Origin: Rhizobium mayense
GTDB taxonomy: Bacteria; Pseudomonadota; Alphaproteobacteria; Rhizobiales; Rhizobiaceae
Assembly (NCBI RefSeq): GCF_030272705.1
Contig: NZ_JARFYM010000031.1
Span: 1 to 64,000 of the forward strand
Length of the DNA: 64,000 nucleotides
Direction of reading: 5' to 3'
Positions 16,069-25,388 of the stretch are shown piece by piece. Every line of letters begins with the position of its first letter. The first letter of the stretch is position 1. The translations under genes and the position numbers were made by a program. Below the pieces are notes generated by a model, which did no database searches, was not told the DNA's origin, and saw nothing but the letters and a program-made list of their open reading frames with translations.

Positions 16069-17691
16069 TCAAGTATTGGATGAAATCTGCCTTGCCGCGT
16101 CCTGCAGATGCTGAAAAACCAGATACCTCTTTTTGTGAAGATCGCGAATCTTATCTCCGTGCGGGCGGTATATGGTGGAGAGACGCGACATCGATGTCAT
16201 GGCTTCCAGCAGCGTCTCATACTGTCCCGCCGCCGTTGCGCCGAGCATGGCAGCACCCAGTAGGACCGGCTCCTCGGTATCGGCAATGGCCACAGGAAGG
16301 TTTGTTGTGTCCGCCAGCAACTGGCGGACCAAATTGCTTTGCGCGGCACCACCGCTTGCAACGATCGTATCGACCGCTATGCCGTCTCGCGAGAGCGTTT
16401 CCAGAAGCTGCCTGAGACCGTAGCCGATGCCACACAATCCGGCGATGTAAAGTGAAATCAGGCTGGGAATATCCGTTTCCAGGCCTAGTCCGGCGATGAC
16501 CGCTCGCGCATTCGGATCGGCATGAGGCGACCGGTTGCCCAGGAATTCGGGCACCACATTAACGGAACCGGCGAGCTCCACCGCCTGTCCGAGACTCGGG
16601 GACAATCTCGTTGCCTGACGATCGAGCCAGGCGACAAGGGGCAGACCCTCGGCATCCGCGGCGTCGCGTGCGGCAGCTGAGGCTGGATGCATCGTCACAA
16701 GATGGTCAATCGCCGCTCCTGCCGCCGACTGGCCGCCTTCCGTCAGCCATAGATCCGGGACCATCGATGAATAATATGGCCCCCACACCCCCTTCACGAA
16801 GATCGGTCGGGCGCTCGACGCCATCGAGCATGCCGACGTACCGAAGATATAGGCTAGCCTCGTTTGGACGTCGCTTTGCCCTTTCTCGTCAGAACAGCCG
16901 AGCGTGCCTATGCCGCCGGCATGGGCATCGATCAGGCCCGCACCGACGGGCGTGCCGGCGACGAGCCCGAGCTCTCCGGCCGCCTTTTCCGTCAAGCCGT
17001 TGGCTAAGGGGGTACCCGGCTCGACGATATCGTTTCCAATCCGGACGAAGCCTTCGTCCGCGAGTTCTTCAAGACCGATCGCGCTGAAATAGGAGGCATC
17101 CCAACGTCTTACGTGCGCCAGATAGGTCCATTTGCAGGTGACGGTGCAGATGGAGCGGGCAAGCGATGCCGTCGCTCGCCAGCCGAGATAGTCTGCAAGA
17201 TCGAAGAAATGTCCCGCATCGGCAAAGGACTGGCGCAGATTGCGCTTCAGCCAGAGCAGTTTCGGGCTTTCCATTTCCGGCGAGATGGTCCCGCCGACAA
17301 AGCGAAGCACATCATGCGTGCCCCGATTGATTTCGGCGGCTTCGCCGATGGCGCGATGGTCCATCCAGACGATGATGTTGCGCGCCGGGTCGCCCGAGGG
17401 GCCGACGGCGACAGGTGCGCCCTCAGGCGAAACCACAACGAGCGAGCATGTTGCATCGAAGCCGAGCCCGGCAATATCCGATACTGAGATGCTGGCCTTC
17501 GCGACGGCTTCGCGGACGCTCTCGCAAACCGCTTGCCAGATCTGCTCGCTGGATTGTTCGACGATATTGCCCGGCTCATGCCAGATGGCAATCTGGCGCT
17601 TCGCCGATGCCAGGAGGTGGCCGCCCTTGTCGAACACGCCTGCGCGGGCACTTCCCGTTCCAACATCGACGCCGATGAAAAACGCGCTCAT
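16069..17691 (-). CDS. FGGY-family carbohydrate kinase, probable D-ribulokinase
   Basis: A 540-residue ASKHA-fold sugar kinase. The N-terminal phosphate loop reads FIGVDVGTGSARAGVFD, followed by the substrate-side phrases VWMDHRA and FDLADYLGWRAT. The second-half adenosine motif is VASGGAAQSNLVRQLLAD. The GTGSARAG pattern, the EQSSEQIW phrase and the size fit the D-ribulose kinase branch (FGGY/YDR109C type) better than xylulokinase or glycerol kinase. It would convert D-ribulose made by the adjacent ribitol dehydrogenase into D-ribulose 5-phosphate. The gene starts 2 bases after the dehydrogenase stop, so the two are translationally linked. It is the last gene of the operon. Exact substrate is inferred from family and neighbour. 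Confidence 0.85.
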   Translation of the reverse strand: MSAFFIGVDVGTGSARAGVFDKGGHLLASAKRQIAIWHEPGNIVEQSSEQIWQAVCESVREAVAKASISVSDIAGLGFDATCSLVVVSPEGAPVAVGPSGDPARNIIVWMDHRAIGEAAEINRGTHDVLRFVGGTISPEMESPKLLWLKRNLRQSFADAGHFFDLADYLGWRATASLARSICTVTCKWTYLAHVRRWDASYFSAIGLEELADEGFVRIGNDIVEPGTPLANGLTEKAAGELGLVAGTPVGAGLIDAHAGGIGTLGCSDEKGQSDVQTRLAYIFGTSACSMASSARPIFVKGVWGPYYSSMVPDLWLTEGGQSAAGAAIDHLVTMHPASAAARDAADAEGLPLVAWLDRQATRLSPSLGQAVELAGSVNVVPEFLGNRSPHADPNARAVIAGLGLETDIPSLISLYIAGLCGIGYGLRQLLETLSRDGIAVDTIVASGGAAQSNLVRQLLADTTNLPVAIADTEEPVLLGAAMLGATAAGQYETLLEAMTSMSRLSTIYRPHGDKIRDLHKKRYLVFQHLQDAARQISSNT

Positions 17692-17693
17692 GG

Positions 17694-18422
17694 TCAGAGA
17701 TCCGTACTGAGGGGCAAGATCACAAGGTCGCGGATGGTGACATTGCGTGGCCGCGATAGCATGAACATAACGGCCTCGGCCACCTCCGTCGCCTCCATCA
17801 AGCCGCCGGCTGCGATCGCGTCATCGAGCTTCGCCTGAGGCCAATCGCTGATCAAGGCCGTGATGACGGGTCCCGGCGCGACGGCCCCCACGCGGATACC
17901 GTGCTTGGCGACTTGACGCCTGACGGTATGCACGAAGGCTTGGACAGCGTGTTTGGATGCGGTATAGATCGGTTCCCATACGACCGGTACCAGTCCCGCG
18001 ATCGAGCTCGTCATGATGATGTCGCCGGTTTTCCGTTCCACCATATGCGGCAGGACAGCCTGCACGGATCGGAACGCGGCGTTGATATTGAGATTGAGCA
18101 TGCGATCCCATGCGTCCGGATCGCCATCGACGACCTCACCGCCAATATAGGCACCGGCGTTGGCATGGAAAATGTCCAGCTTTCCAAACTGCGCCAGGAT
18201 TTGCGGCATCATCGTCGATACGCTGGCGGGATCGGTCAGATCGATCGTCAGAGGGAAGGCGCTCGGGCCCAGCTCTTCACTTAATGCCGCAAGCGTATCG
18301 GCGGCTCGATCGATCAGAGCCACGCTGGCGCCCTCGCGCAGCAGGGAGCGGGCGCATTCGAGACCAATGCCCGAGGCAGCGCCGGTGACGGCTGCAACCT
18401 TTCCAGAGAACTCCTGTTTCAT
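17694..18422 (-). CDS. rbtD: Ribitol 2-dehydrogenase (short-chain dehydrogenase)
   Basis: A 242-residue SDR enzyme that would oxidise ribitol to D-ribulose with NAD+. The cofactor loop is AAVTGAASGIGLECAR, the NAG motif is in DIFHANAGAYIGG, and the catalytic Ser and Tyr-Lys are in IIMTSSIAG and PIYTASKHAVQAF. The phrases DIFHANAGAYIGG, LNLNINAAFR and RDLVILP closely resemble enterobacterial ribitol dehydrogenase as I remember it, which makes the call more specific than SDR alone. I chose the ATG at 18422 because AAGGAAAG precedes it; a start six codons upstream lacks such a site. It lies directly before the kinase gene. Confidence 0.8.
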   Translation of the reverse strand: MKQEFSGKVAAVTGAASGIGLECARSLLREGASVALIDRAADTLAALSEELGPSAFPLTIDLTDPASVSTMMPQILAQFGKLDIFHANAGAYIGGEVVDGDPDAWDRMLNLNINAAFRSVQAVLPHMVERKTGDIIMTSSIAGLVPVVWEPIYTASKHAVQAFVHTVRRQVAKHGIRVGAVAPGPVITALISDWPQAKLDDAIAAGGLMEATEVAEAVMFMLSRPRNVTIRDLVILPLSTDL

Positions 18423-18524
18423 GTCTTTCCTTTGCTTCAATTGATGTCACGCAATGCGTGGTTATGGCTTGAGCCAACCTCCCAGGAGCGCGGAGCGGAA
18501 TGCCCGCCCTGTCCTGTTTGGCGA

Positions 18525-19586
18525 TCATTGGAAAAGATGGGCAGCACCGGGATCGAAAAGGAATTCGGCGTGGTCGCCGAATGCGAGCTCGACGTCGACA
18601 GGGATGGAAGCGACCACGCGCTCGCCGCCGCTCGTCTCGACCGCCACGATCGTTTCGGTTCCCAGCCGTTCGACCAGTCCAATCTTGCCGCCAACACCGG
18701 CTTCGCCATTGGCTGCCTTTCCCGGCTTCAGATATTGCGGGCGAATTGCGAGCCATGCAGCACTGCCTGCCGAAAAGCCCTTGCTGCGCACCGCGACCGG
18801 CGCGATGGCATCGGACGCGACGGTCGCCACATCACCGTCGACCGATTGAACGGCAACCTTGAGAAAGTTCATCTTCGGAGCGCCGATGAAGCCGGCTACG
18901 AACTTGTTCACCGGATTTTTGTAAAGCTCCATCGGCGAGCCGACCTGTTGCACCAGGCCACCGTCAAGAACGACGATTTTGTCCGCCAGCGTCATCGCCT
19001 CGATCTGGTCATGTGTGACGTAGATCATTGTTGCGCCGAGTTCCCGATGCAGTTTGGCAAGCTCCATGCGCATGTCCACGCGGAGCGCTGCATCGAGATT
19101 CGAAAGCGGCTCGTCGAAAAGGAAGACGCCGGGCTTGCGAACGATCGCACGGCCAATGGCCACACGTTGCCTTTGGCCGCCCGACAACTGGCTGGGCTTG
19201 CGATCAAGCAGATGCTCCATTTTGAGGATTCGCGCCGCTTCACGCACCCGCACGTCGAGTTCGGCTTTCGGTGTCTTGTTGAGCGAAAGGCCGAAACCCA
19301 TGTTCTCATAAACGCTCATATGCGGATAAAGCGCATATGATTGAAAGACCATGGCGATCTCGCGCTCGCGGGGCTGCAACTCGTTGCAGAGCCGACCGCC
19401 GATGAACAGCTTGCCATCAGATATGTCCTCAAGCCCGGCGATCATCCTGAGAAGGGTGGACTTGCCGCAACCGGAAGGGCCGACAAAGACCACAAATTCG
19501 CCGTCCTTCACCTCCAGGTCGACGCCTTTGATGACGTCGACCGCGCCAAAGCTTTTCTTGAGCCCGGTCAGGCTTAAACTTGCCAT
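18525..19586 (-). CDS. ABC transporter ATP-binding protein, MalK/UgpC type
   Basis: A 353-residue ATPase subunit of a CUT1 sugar or polyol importer. It has Walker A GPSGCGKSTLLRM, signature LSGGQRQRVAIGRA, Walker B VFLFDEPLSNLDA and the H-loop YVTHDQIEAM, followed by a C-terminal TOBE/OB regulatory region of about 110 residues. A homodimer would drive the two permeases encoded upstream in the operon. GAGG lies 4 bases before the ATG. It is unusual in being separated from the permease genes by the binding-protein and oxidoreductase genes. Confidence 0.9.
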   Translation of the reverse strand: MASLSLTGLKKSFGAVDVIKGVDLEVKDGEFVVFVGPSGCGKSTLLRMIAGLEDISDGKLFIGGRLCNELQPREREIAMVFQSYALYPHMSVYENMGFGLSLNKTPKAELDVRVREAARILKMEHLLDRKPSQLSGGQRQRVAIGRAIVRKPGVFLFDEPLSNLDAALRVDMRMELAKLHRELGATMIYVTHDQIEAMTLADKIVVLDGGLVQQVGSPMELYKNPVNKFVAGFIGAPKMNFLKVAVQSVDGDVATVASDAIAPVAVRSKGFSAGSAAWLAIRPQYLKPGKAANGEAGVGGKIGLVERLGTETIVAVETSGGERVVASIPVDVELAFGDHAEFLFDPGAAHLFQ

Positions 19587-19676
19587 GCTACCTCGCTTTT
19601 ATTCCGGACAGGATGCTGTCGGCCGGCTATGCCGAGGACGTCAGCATCCAGTCTGCCTCTTGATCCCAACCGCGTC

Positions 19677-21110
19677 TCAGGCGTCTTCCAGGTCCCGCGC
19701 GCGCTCGGTGCTGTCTTTTGTGCGCAGATAGGCGCCCTTGGCGATCAGCTGGCGGCGAAGTTCCTTGACGTCGATATCGGCTGGCGCACGATTGCCGCGC
19801 ACCGAGATCTTGGCCGCCCGCCCGGCCGCCTCGCCCATCGCCATGCAGGTCGCCATCACACGGATAGCGCCCATCGCCTCGTGTGTGGTGGAGATTGCTC
19901 TTCCCGCGACGATCAGGTTTTTCACCTTGGTCGGGATCAGCGAACGATAGGGAATGTCATAGCAGTCGCCGCACCAGATCAGCGTGCAGCCATCGTCAGC
20001 GGGGCGGTGGATATCGATTGGATAGCTTGCAACGGCAATGGCGTCGTCGAAATGGCGGCAGTCGAGGACATCTTCCTGCGTCATGACATATTCGCCGATG
20101 ATGCGGCGCGTCTCTCGAATGCCGAGGAAGGGAGCCGTCTTGGTGAAATAGGCCTTTTCGAAACCGGGGACGTAGTTGATGAGATAGGTGACGATGTCGT
20201 CGATCTGCGCACGCGCCTCGATTTCGCCCATGGTGAGGCTGGCGGCCTCAGTGCCGTCGACGCCCTTGACGCGGGTCATGTTGATCCAGACCTCGCCCGC
20301 TTTCAGTCCGGTGATGATGATGGTGCGTTCGTTTGGTATCGTCAGGCCCATCTCCGCCTGGGCCTTGGCGATCTGTTCGCGCAGGCCGACGATGATGAAC
20401 TGGTTGTTTTGGCCGAAATATTCCGCCGGGATAAAATCGGTCAGATAGGTGCGCGCCTGCGGTGGCTGGTTGGCAATGCTGAGGCGCAGCTTTTCGGTGT
20501 CGACGCCGGCCAGGCAGAACATCAGGGTCGGCGGTTGCATACCGCCGTTTTCATTGCCCTTTTCGCACGGCACGCCGGCACGATAGGCAACGTCTGCATC
20601 CCCGGTGCAATCGATGACGACCTTGCCGAGGATTGCGCCGCGGCCGCTCTTGCTTTCGGTGATGACGCCCCGGATCGTGTCGCCATCCATGACCACGCCG
20701 GCGCAGAACGTATAGAACAGCACCTCGACACCTGCCTCAGTCAGCATCTCGAGCCCAACGGTCTTCACCGCTTCCGGCTCGACGAGCGTGATACCCATGT
20801 GCAGGGGGCATGGGCGGTGTTCGCTGGCGGCATTGCGGACTTTCAGTCGGTCGATGAATTTTTGCGGCAGGCCTTCGATGATCTGGTTGCCCTTCTGTCC
20901 GAGGAAGCCGAGCACCGGCAGGCCAATGGTCATGTTGCCCCCGACGAAGCTGCGGCTTTCGATCAAGCCCACTCGAAGGCCGTCTTCGGCAGCGGCAAGC
21001 GCTGAAGTCAGGCCGGACGGTCCGCCGCCAATGACGAGCACGTCGTACTCGGCCATGACGGGGGTCGCCCGCGCGGGCTCCTGGATCGATCGGGTGGTGG
21101 TATTCAGCAT
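19677..21110 (-). CDS. FAD-dependent oxidoreductase (FAD_oxidored family) in polyol operon
   Basis: A 477-residue flavoprotein with the FAD loop DVLVIGGGPSGLTSALAAAE at about residues 24-43 and the phrases GRGAILGKVVIDCTGDADVAYRAG and SLIPTKVKNLIVAGRAIS, which identify the FAD_oxidored (GidA/fumarate-reductase-like) group. The substrate is not known for this group. It lies between the binding-protein and ATPase genes of the ribitol operon, so it could oxidise a related polyol or sugar acid, or regenerate a redox partner. No signal peptide is present, so it is cytoplasmic. The first 20 residues are poorly conserved in character, and a second ATG at codon 19 is a possible start. Confidence 0.75.
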   Translation of the reverse strand: MLNTTTRSIQEPARATPVMAEYDVLVIGGGPSGLTSALAAAEDGLRVGLIESRSFVGGNMTIGLPVLGFLGQKGNQIIEGLPQKFIDRLKVRNAASEHRPCPLHMGITLVEPEAVKTVGLEMLTEAGVEVLFYTFCAGVVMDGDTIRGVITESKSGRGAILGKVVIDCTGDADVAYRAGVPCEKGNENGGMQPPTLMFCLAGVDTEKLRLSIANQPPQARTYLTDFIPAEYFGQNNQFIIVGLREQIAKAQAEMGLTIPNERTIIITGLKAGEVWINMTRVKGVDGTEAASLTMGEIEARAQIDDIVTYLINYVPGFEKAYFTKTAPFLGIRETRRIIGEYVMTQEDVLDCRHFDDAIAVASYPIDIHRPADDGCTLIWCGDCYDIPYRSLIPTKVKNLIVAGRAISTTHEAMGAIRVMATCMAMGEAAGRAAKISVRGNRAPADIDVKELRRQLIAKGAYLRTKDSTERARDLEDA

Positions 21111-21165
21111 TGTCCTGGTCTTTCTCGTGATGGACCCGTGAGGTCCGCATCAATCATGGCGATAT

Positions 21166-21196
21166 CGCTCGTCCGGGCTCTGAGCCCGGACGAGCG
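21166..21196 (-). repeat. Perfect 15-bp inverted repeat after the binding-protein gene
   Basis: CGCTCGTCCGGGCTC at 21166-21180 is the exact reverse complement of 21182-21196, with one base between, giving a very stable hairpin. It starts 8 bases past the stop of the solute-binding-protein gene and precedes the next gene of the same operon. No T-run follows. Such hairpins commonly protect the upstream message from 3-prime exonucleases and attenuate downstream genes. Confidence 0.65.
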
Positions 21197-21203
21197 TCGG
21201 ATT

Positions 21204-22502
21204 TCAGGCTTGGAGCAGCGGCTTCACGCGCGTGCTGATCGAGGCAACCGCATCCTTGACCTCTTTGCGGCCGAGAACCGCGAGCTGGACTTCCTCGAGG
21301 AAGATCGATTGTGCGCGGGCCGCTTCGGGGAAGGGCGGGAAGGCGCCGCGGGCATTTTTCAAGACAGCGGCCGCGACATTTGCGACCGGATCGCTGGCTG
21401 CGAAAGATTGATCCGCATAAGTCGAGACGCGAACCGGGCCATTGCCGTTTTTCGCCATGCCGAGCGTGACGCGCTTGCTGGACAGTTCCTTGATAAACTT
21501 CCAGGACAGTTCCTTGTCACGGGAGTTCGCGGGGATGACCATGCCCCATGCCTCGACGATCGAGGACATCGGGATCTTGCCCTTGAGTTCGGCGGAGACA
21601 GGGAATTCGATCGCCTTGATCTTGCCGGGGAATTTGCTCTGTTCCTTGTTGTTGAGCTGTGCGAAGCGGGCGAAAGGAAGAACGGTAAAGGCGGCGCGGC
21701 CCTGTTGCAGCCAGGTCACCTGGTCATCATTCTTGGTGGTCGCATAGCTGCGCGGCAATGCGCCGCTTTCGAACATTTTGCGAAGAACTGTCAGACCCTT
21801 TTCCATCGCGTCGGGATTGGGCAGCAGCTCGAACTTCGCATTGATGAAATCACCGCCGAAAGCGCGAGCAAACATGACGGGGAAGACGGCCAGATCGCTT
21901 GCCAGCACCATGCCAGCGACCGGCGTGCCGGCTTTCGAGGTGAAGGTCAGCTTGTGGGCCTGTTCCACCAGTTCTTCCAGAGTGGTCGGTGGCGCAGAAA
22001 TACCCTGTTCTTCGAGAAGGGCCTCGTTGTAGAACAGGCCCTGCGTCGCATGGCGGACCGGAATGCCGATGAGCTTGCCATCGACGGTCATGCCCTGCAC
22101 GAGGCCGGGGGCAATATCGCCGAAATCCTCGATCCCGTCCTTTTTCATGTAGTCGTCGAGCGGCTCGAACATTGCGGCAACCTGTTTGGTTGCGCGGTTG
22201 TCGATGATGTAGCCGACGTTGAAGTCCGTCGTCTTGAGACTGGCCTCGCGGAAGAGGCGATCCTGCAACGGATTGGAATCGAACGTCGTCCAAACGATGT
22301 CTGCGTCGTTGGCGGATCGCCAATCCTTTATAAGATCGCCATCGCCCGTGCCGAGTACGGTCTGGTGCACCTTGTGACTGAGAACATTAAGTGTCTTGCC
22401 CGCCGCAAAGGAGGGCCTGGTGGTGAGCATGGCTGCGCCGCCTATGGCGGCTGCCCCTAGGAAGCCGCGTCTGGTGATATGCGTAGGTTTGTTGTCTGTC
22501 AT
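21204..22502 (-). CDS. Polyol/sugar ABC transporter substrate-binding protein (Tat signal)
   Basis: A 432-residue CUT1-type periplasmic binding protein (SBP_bac family). The N-terminus has a twin-arginine signal, THITRRGFLGAAAIGG then a hydrophobic stretch ending RPSFAAG, so it is probably exported folded through Tat with cleavage near residue 34. The rest is a two-lobe binding protein of normal length. GGGAGG precedes the ATG. Its operon context with ribitol dehydrogenase and ribulokinase suggests a pentitol ligand, which is inference. The strong hairpin right after the gene would favour high expression relative to the downstream genes. Confidence 0.9.
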   Translation of the reverse strand: MTDNKPTHITRRGFLGAAAIGGAAMLTTRPSFAAGKTLNVLSHKVHQTVLGTGDGDLIKDWRSANDADIVWTTFDSNPLQDRLFREASLKTTDFNVGYIIDNRATKQVAAMFEPLDDYMKKDGIEDFGDIAPGLVQGMTVDGKLIGIPVRHATQGLFYNEALLEEQGISAPPTTLEELVEQAHKLTFTSKAGTPVAGMVLASDLAVFPVMFARAFGGDFINAKFELLPNPDAMEKGLTVLRKMFESGALPRSYATTKNDDQVTWLQQGRAAFTVLPFARFAQLNNKEQSKFPGKIKAIEFPVSAELKGKIPMSSIVEAWGMVIPANSRDKELSWKFIKELSSKRVTLGMAKNGNGPVRVSTYADQSFAASDPVANVAAAVLKNARGAFPPFPEAARAQSIFLEEVQLAVLGRKEVKDAVASISTRVKPLLQA

Positions 22503-22526
22503 AATTTTCCTCCCTTTCAGACAGAA

Positions 22527-23360
22527 TTAGCCTTTGGTCGCGCCGGCGGTCAGGCCGGCCACGAGATACCGGTTCATAAAGACGACGAAGAGCAGCACTG
22601 GAATGAGCTGAACGGTCGATGCGGCAAACAGCACGCCCCAGTCGACGCCATCGATCGAGCCGATCATTTCCGAAATCACAAGCGGGGCGGTCTTGGCTCG
22701 AGTGGCGGTGAAGATGAAGGCGAACAGGAACTCGTTCCAGGCGAACACCACCACGAAAACGGCAACAGCCAGAATGCCCGGCGCCGCAAGCGGCACAATG
22801 ACCCGCCGAAGGATCGTAAGACGCCCCGCACCATCGATCTGCGCAGCTTCGTCCAGCTCCCTTGGAATCTGATCGATGAAGGTTCGCATCAGGACGGTGC
22901 CGAGCGACACGAAGAAGGTCGCGTCAAGCACCATCAGAACAATATGCGTGTCGTTCAGACCAATCGCATTGATGATTGGAAAGAGCGGCAGGGTGACGAC
23001 GATCGGCGGAATGAGACGGACAATGATCAGGAACATCACGCTCGCATCGAGCATCCGGCTGCTGTAGCGCGAATAGACATAGCCGGCTGCCGTGCTGGCG
23101 GTGATCGCGATGATCGTGGCTCCGGCGGTGATGATGGTGCTGTTCAGCAGGCCGTCGAAGAAAGTGCCCCAATTGTTCCAGAGTTCGACGTAATGCAGAA
23201 CCGTTGGCGAAAAGACGAATTTCGGCGGTACCGCGAAAATGTCCTGCCCCGGCTTGAAGGACGATAGGACGATGAAGGCGATCGGGAACAGCGACCAGGC
23301 GAGGACTGCTGCGACGGCGATCGCTTTCCCTATTCCGATGGCGAGCTTTTCAATGCGCAT
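22527..23360 (-). CDS. ABC transporter permease, MalG type
   Basis: A 277-residue inner-membrane subunit with six hydrophobic segments and the EAA coupling loop ELDEAAQIDGAGRLTILRRVIVPLA, which contacts the ATPase. The N-terminal phrase SSFKPGQDIFAVPP is typical of MalG-like subunits. The ATG at 23360 is preferred because it overlaps the stop of the upstream permease by 11 bases (translational coupling); a longer frame back to 23498 would overlap that gene heavily. It ends 25 bases before the binding-protein gene. Confidence 0.9.
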   Translation of the reverse strand: MRIEKLAIGIGKAIAVAAVLAWSLFPIAFIVLSSFKPGQDIFAVPPKFVFSPTVLHYVELWNNWGTFFDGLLNSTIITAGATIIAITASTAAGYVYSRYSSRMLDASVMFLIIVRLIPPIVVTLPLFPIINAIGLNDTHIVLMVLDATFFVSLGTVLMRTFIDQIPRELDEAAQIDGAGRLTILRRVIVPLAAPGILAVAVFVVVFAWNEFLFAFIFTATRAKTAPLVISEMIGSIDGVDWGVLFAASTVQLIPVLLFVVFMNRYLVAGLTAGATKG

Positions 23361-24225
23361 TGCCGGCCACCTTCTTGCGAAGAAGGAAGACATATCCCGC
23401 CGCGAGGATGAGTGAGGCGAGAACCATGATCCAGGCGGTGGCCGCTGCCGTGCCGAAAGCGTTGAAGCTGAATGCTTCCTGATAGAGATAGACCGCAACC
23501 ACTTCCGTCGAGCGGGCAGGGCCGCCCTGGGTCAGCAACCAGACCTCGGAAAAGATGCGGAAAGCAAAGATGTAGCGGAAGAGCAGTGCCACGACGATTG
23601 CCGGTCCCAGCAGCGGCATGGTTACCCGGCGGAAGGCGTCGAAGGGGCTCGCGCCGTCGATTCGTGCGGCCTCATAGAGGTCTTTCGGGATCGCCAGCCG
23701 TGCTGCGTAAAGAATGATGAAGGTGAAGGGCAGATGCAGCCAGATGGTCAGAAGACCGATCATGATCAATGCATGCGACGGCTCGAAGGACCAGTCGAGC
23801 ATCGGCAGCCCGAGCCATGTCAGCATGGCGGTCACAGGGCCGATATCTGGATCGAAGAGAAAGCGCCACATGGCGACCGCGATGACTTCGCTGACCGCAT
23901 ACGGCGCCAACACGCAGACGAGCAGGATGCGCCGGCATGGCAGGCCGCTCGCAAAAAGGAGCGCTATTCCCAATCCCAACGCCAATTCGAGATGAACGGC
24001 GAAAACGACGATGAGCACCGTGTTTCCAAGCGCGACTAGGAAGGCTGGATCGCTCAACACCTTGAAATAATTGTCGAGGCCGACGAACGTCGCCGACTGG
24101 CCGAAACTCGAGGCGTTGAGGCTCAGCCACACGACGTAGAGCGACGGAATGACGATGACGCTCAGGGTCAGTATTTGCACCGGTGCGAGAAAAGGTATCG
24201 CCTCGGTGATCTTATTCATGCGCAA
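23350..24225 (-). CDS. ABC transporter permease, MalF type
   Basis: A 291-residue membrane subunit with six hydrophobic segments and the EAA loop DLYEAARIDGASPFDAFRRVTMPLL. It pairs with the MalG-type subunit encoded immediately downstream. The start may be TTG at 24225, seven bases after GGAGGAG; the ATG two codons later (24219) is spaced 13 bases from that site and is less likely. It follows the LacI-family regulator gene by 49 bases with no clear separate promoter, so regulator and transporter are probably co-transcribed. Confidence 0.9.
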   Translation of the reverse strand: MRMNKITEAIPFLAPVQILTLSVIVIPSLYVVWLSLNASSFGQSATFVGLDNYFKVLSDPAFLVALGNTVLIVVFAVHLELALGLGIALLFASGLPCRRILLVCVLAPYAVSEVIAVAMWRFLFDPDIGPVTAMLTWLGLPMLDWSFEPSHALIMIGLLTIWLHLPFTFIILYAARLAIPKDLYEAARIDGASPFDAFRRVTMPLLGPAIVVALLFRYIFAFRIFSEVWLLTQGGPARSTEVVAVYLYQEAFSFNAFGTAAATAWIMVLASLILAAGYVFLLRKKVAGNAH

Positions 24226-24274
24226 AATGAAGCTCCTCCCATGCGAGCATGTTTTGCCGGCGCCATTTCGGCAC

Positions 24275-25378
24275 CTAATGGATTCGGTTGGGCCTCTCTT
24301 TGGCCGCGTTGTCTATGGTCTCTCCCGGCTGCTCCTCCGCCGGCTTGAGACCTTCCCCTCGCGATGGATCGGCAAGTCTGCGGGTTGATTCTCTGACCTT
24401 AAGGCTTGTGTTGAGAATGCTGGGGTGCGGTTCGGAGACATCGCCTCCGATGCGGATCTGCAGGCGCTCCCATGCAAGGCGTGCGATTTCGTCGACGGGC
24501 TGGCGAATGGCCGTCAACGCCGTCTTACGGGCGCTCATCCAGGTGTAATCGTCGAAGCCGATGATCGAGACCTGCTCGGGAATATCGACACGCTGCCTTG
24601 CGAGGGCGGTCAGCGCCGCAAGTGTCGTGACATTCGTCAGTGCGAAGACGGCCGATGGCAACGGGTGACGTTCCAGCCAATGTGCGAAAATTTCAGCGCC
24701 GCGCTCTGCGTTTGATCCAAGCTCGATTGCGGTGGGCTCGCGACCTGACATTTTGTGAATGATGGACACGGCACCGCGGACGCGTTCGCGGATCGGCGCG
24801 ATGTCGAGACTCGATGCTGCGAGCACGATGTCCTTGTGCCCCATCTCGACAAGATAGCGCCCGGCAATCTCGCCCGCTTCGAAATTGTCGATCGTCACGG
24901 TATCGGCCACGGCAGATTGGGTGATGACGCGGTCGACCAGAACAGTTGGGATATGAGCCACTTCGCGCGCGAGCACCGCCGGCACGATATCCGAACACGG
25001 GACGGCAATAATGCCGGAAGGCCGCCAGCCCAACAGCGTTTGAAGCCGCGACTCCTCAAGCTGTTTGTCGTCGCGAGAGCTGGCCACGATGACGTCGTAA
25101 CTGTCCTTCAACGCCATGACTTCGATACGGGAAATGAGCGAGGTGAAGAACGTATCGTCGAGATCCGGCACGAGCACCCCAACCACCCGCGCCTTGCCGG
25201 ACTTCAATTGCGAGGCTGCGCGATCGATCTGGAAAGAGAGCTCTTTTGCGGCCTTCTCGACCCTTTTCTTCAGCTCGTCGTTTACCGGCTTGCGGCCGCT
25301 GAAGACATTCGAGACGGTCGCAATGGAAACTCCGGCGCGCTTGGCCACTTCCGTCAATGTCGCTCGCTTACGCGTCAC
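24275..25378 (-). CDS. LacI-family transcriptional regulator of the ribitol operon
   Basis: A 367-residue repressor. Residues about 8-55 are a LacI helix-turn-helix with hinge (TLTEVAKRAGVSIATVSNVF, then ELSFQIDRAASQLKSGKA). The rest is a periplasmic-binding-protein-like effector domain (VVGVLVPDLDDTFFTSLI, SIIGFDDYTWMSA). The start is a GTG at 25378. An extra tail of about 30 residues after the usual LacI end is rich in Glu, Pro and Arg. Two LacI-type palindromes lie 11-41 bases upstream of the start, so it probably represses its own transcript and hence the whole operon. The effector is probably the imported polyol or its ketose, by inference. Confidence 0.9.
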   Translation of the reverse strand: MTRKRATLTEVAKRAGVSIATVSNVFSGRKPVNDELKKRVEKAAKELSFQIDRAASQLKSGKARVVGVLVPDLDDTFFTSLISRIEVMALKDSYDVIVASSRDDKQLEESRLQTLLGWRPSGIIAVPCSDIVPAVLAREVAHIPTVLVDRVITQSAVADTVTIDNFEAGEIAGRYLVEMGHKDIVLAASSLDIAPIRERVRGAVSIIHKMSGREPTAIELGSNAERGAEIFAHWLERHPLPSAVFALTNVTTLAALTALARQRVDIPEQVSIIGFDDYTWMSARKTALTAIRQPVDEIARLAWERLQIRIGGDVSEPHPSILNTSLKVRESTRRLADPSRGEGLKPAEEQPGETIDNAAKERPNRIH

Positions 25379-25388
25379 CGCATCCTCG

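Noticed and set aside
19629..21005. Plus-strand open frame of 458 codons opposite the FAD oxidoreductase
   Set aside because: Complementary-strand artefact of a gene with clear FAD motifs; no family and unusual composition.
21138..22460. Plus-strand open frame of 440 codons opposite the binding-protein gene
   Set aside because: Mirror of a Tat-exported binding protein; the frame has no domain or start signal.
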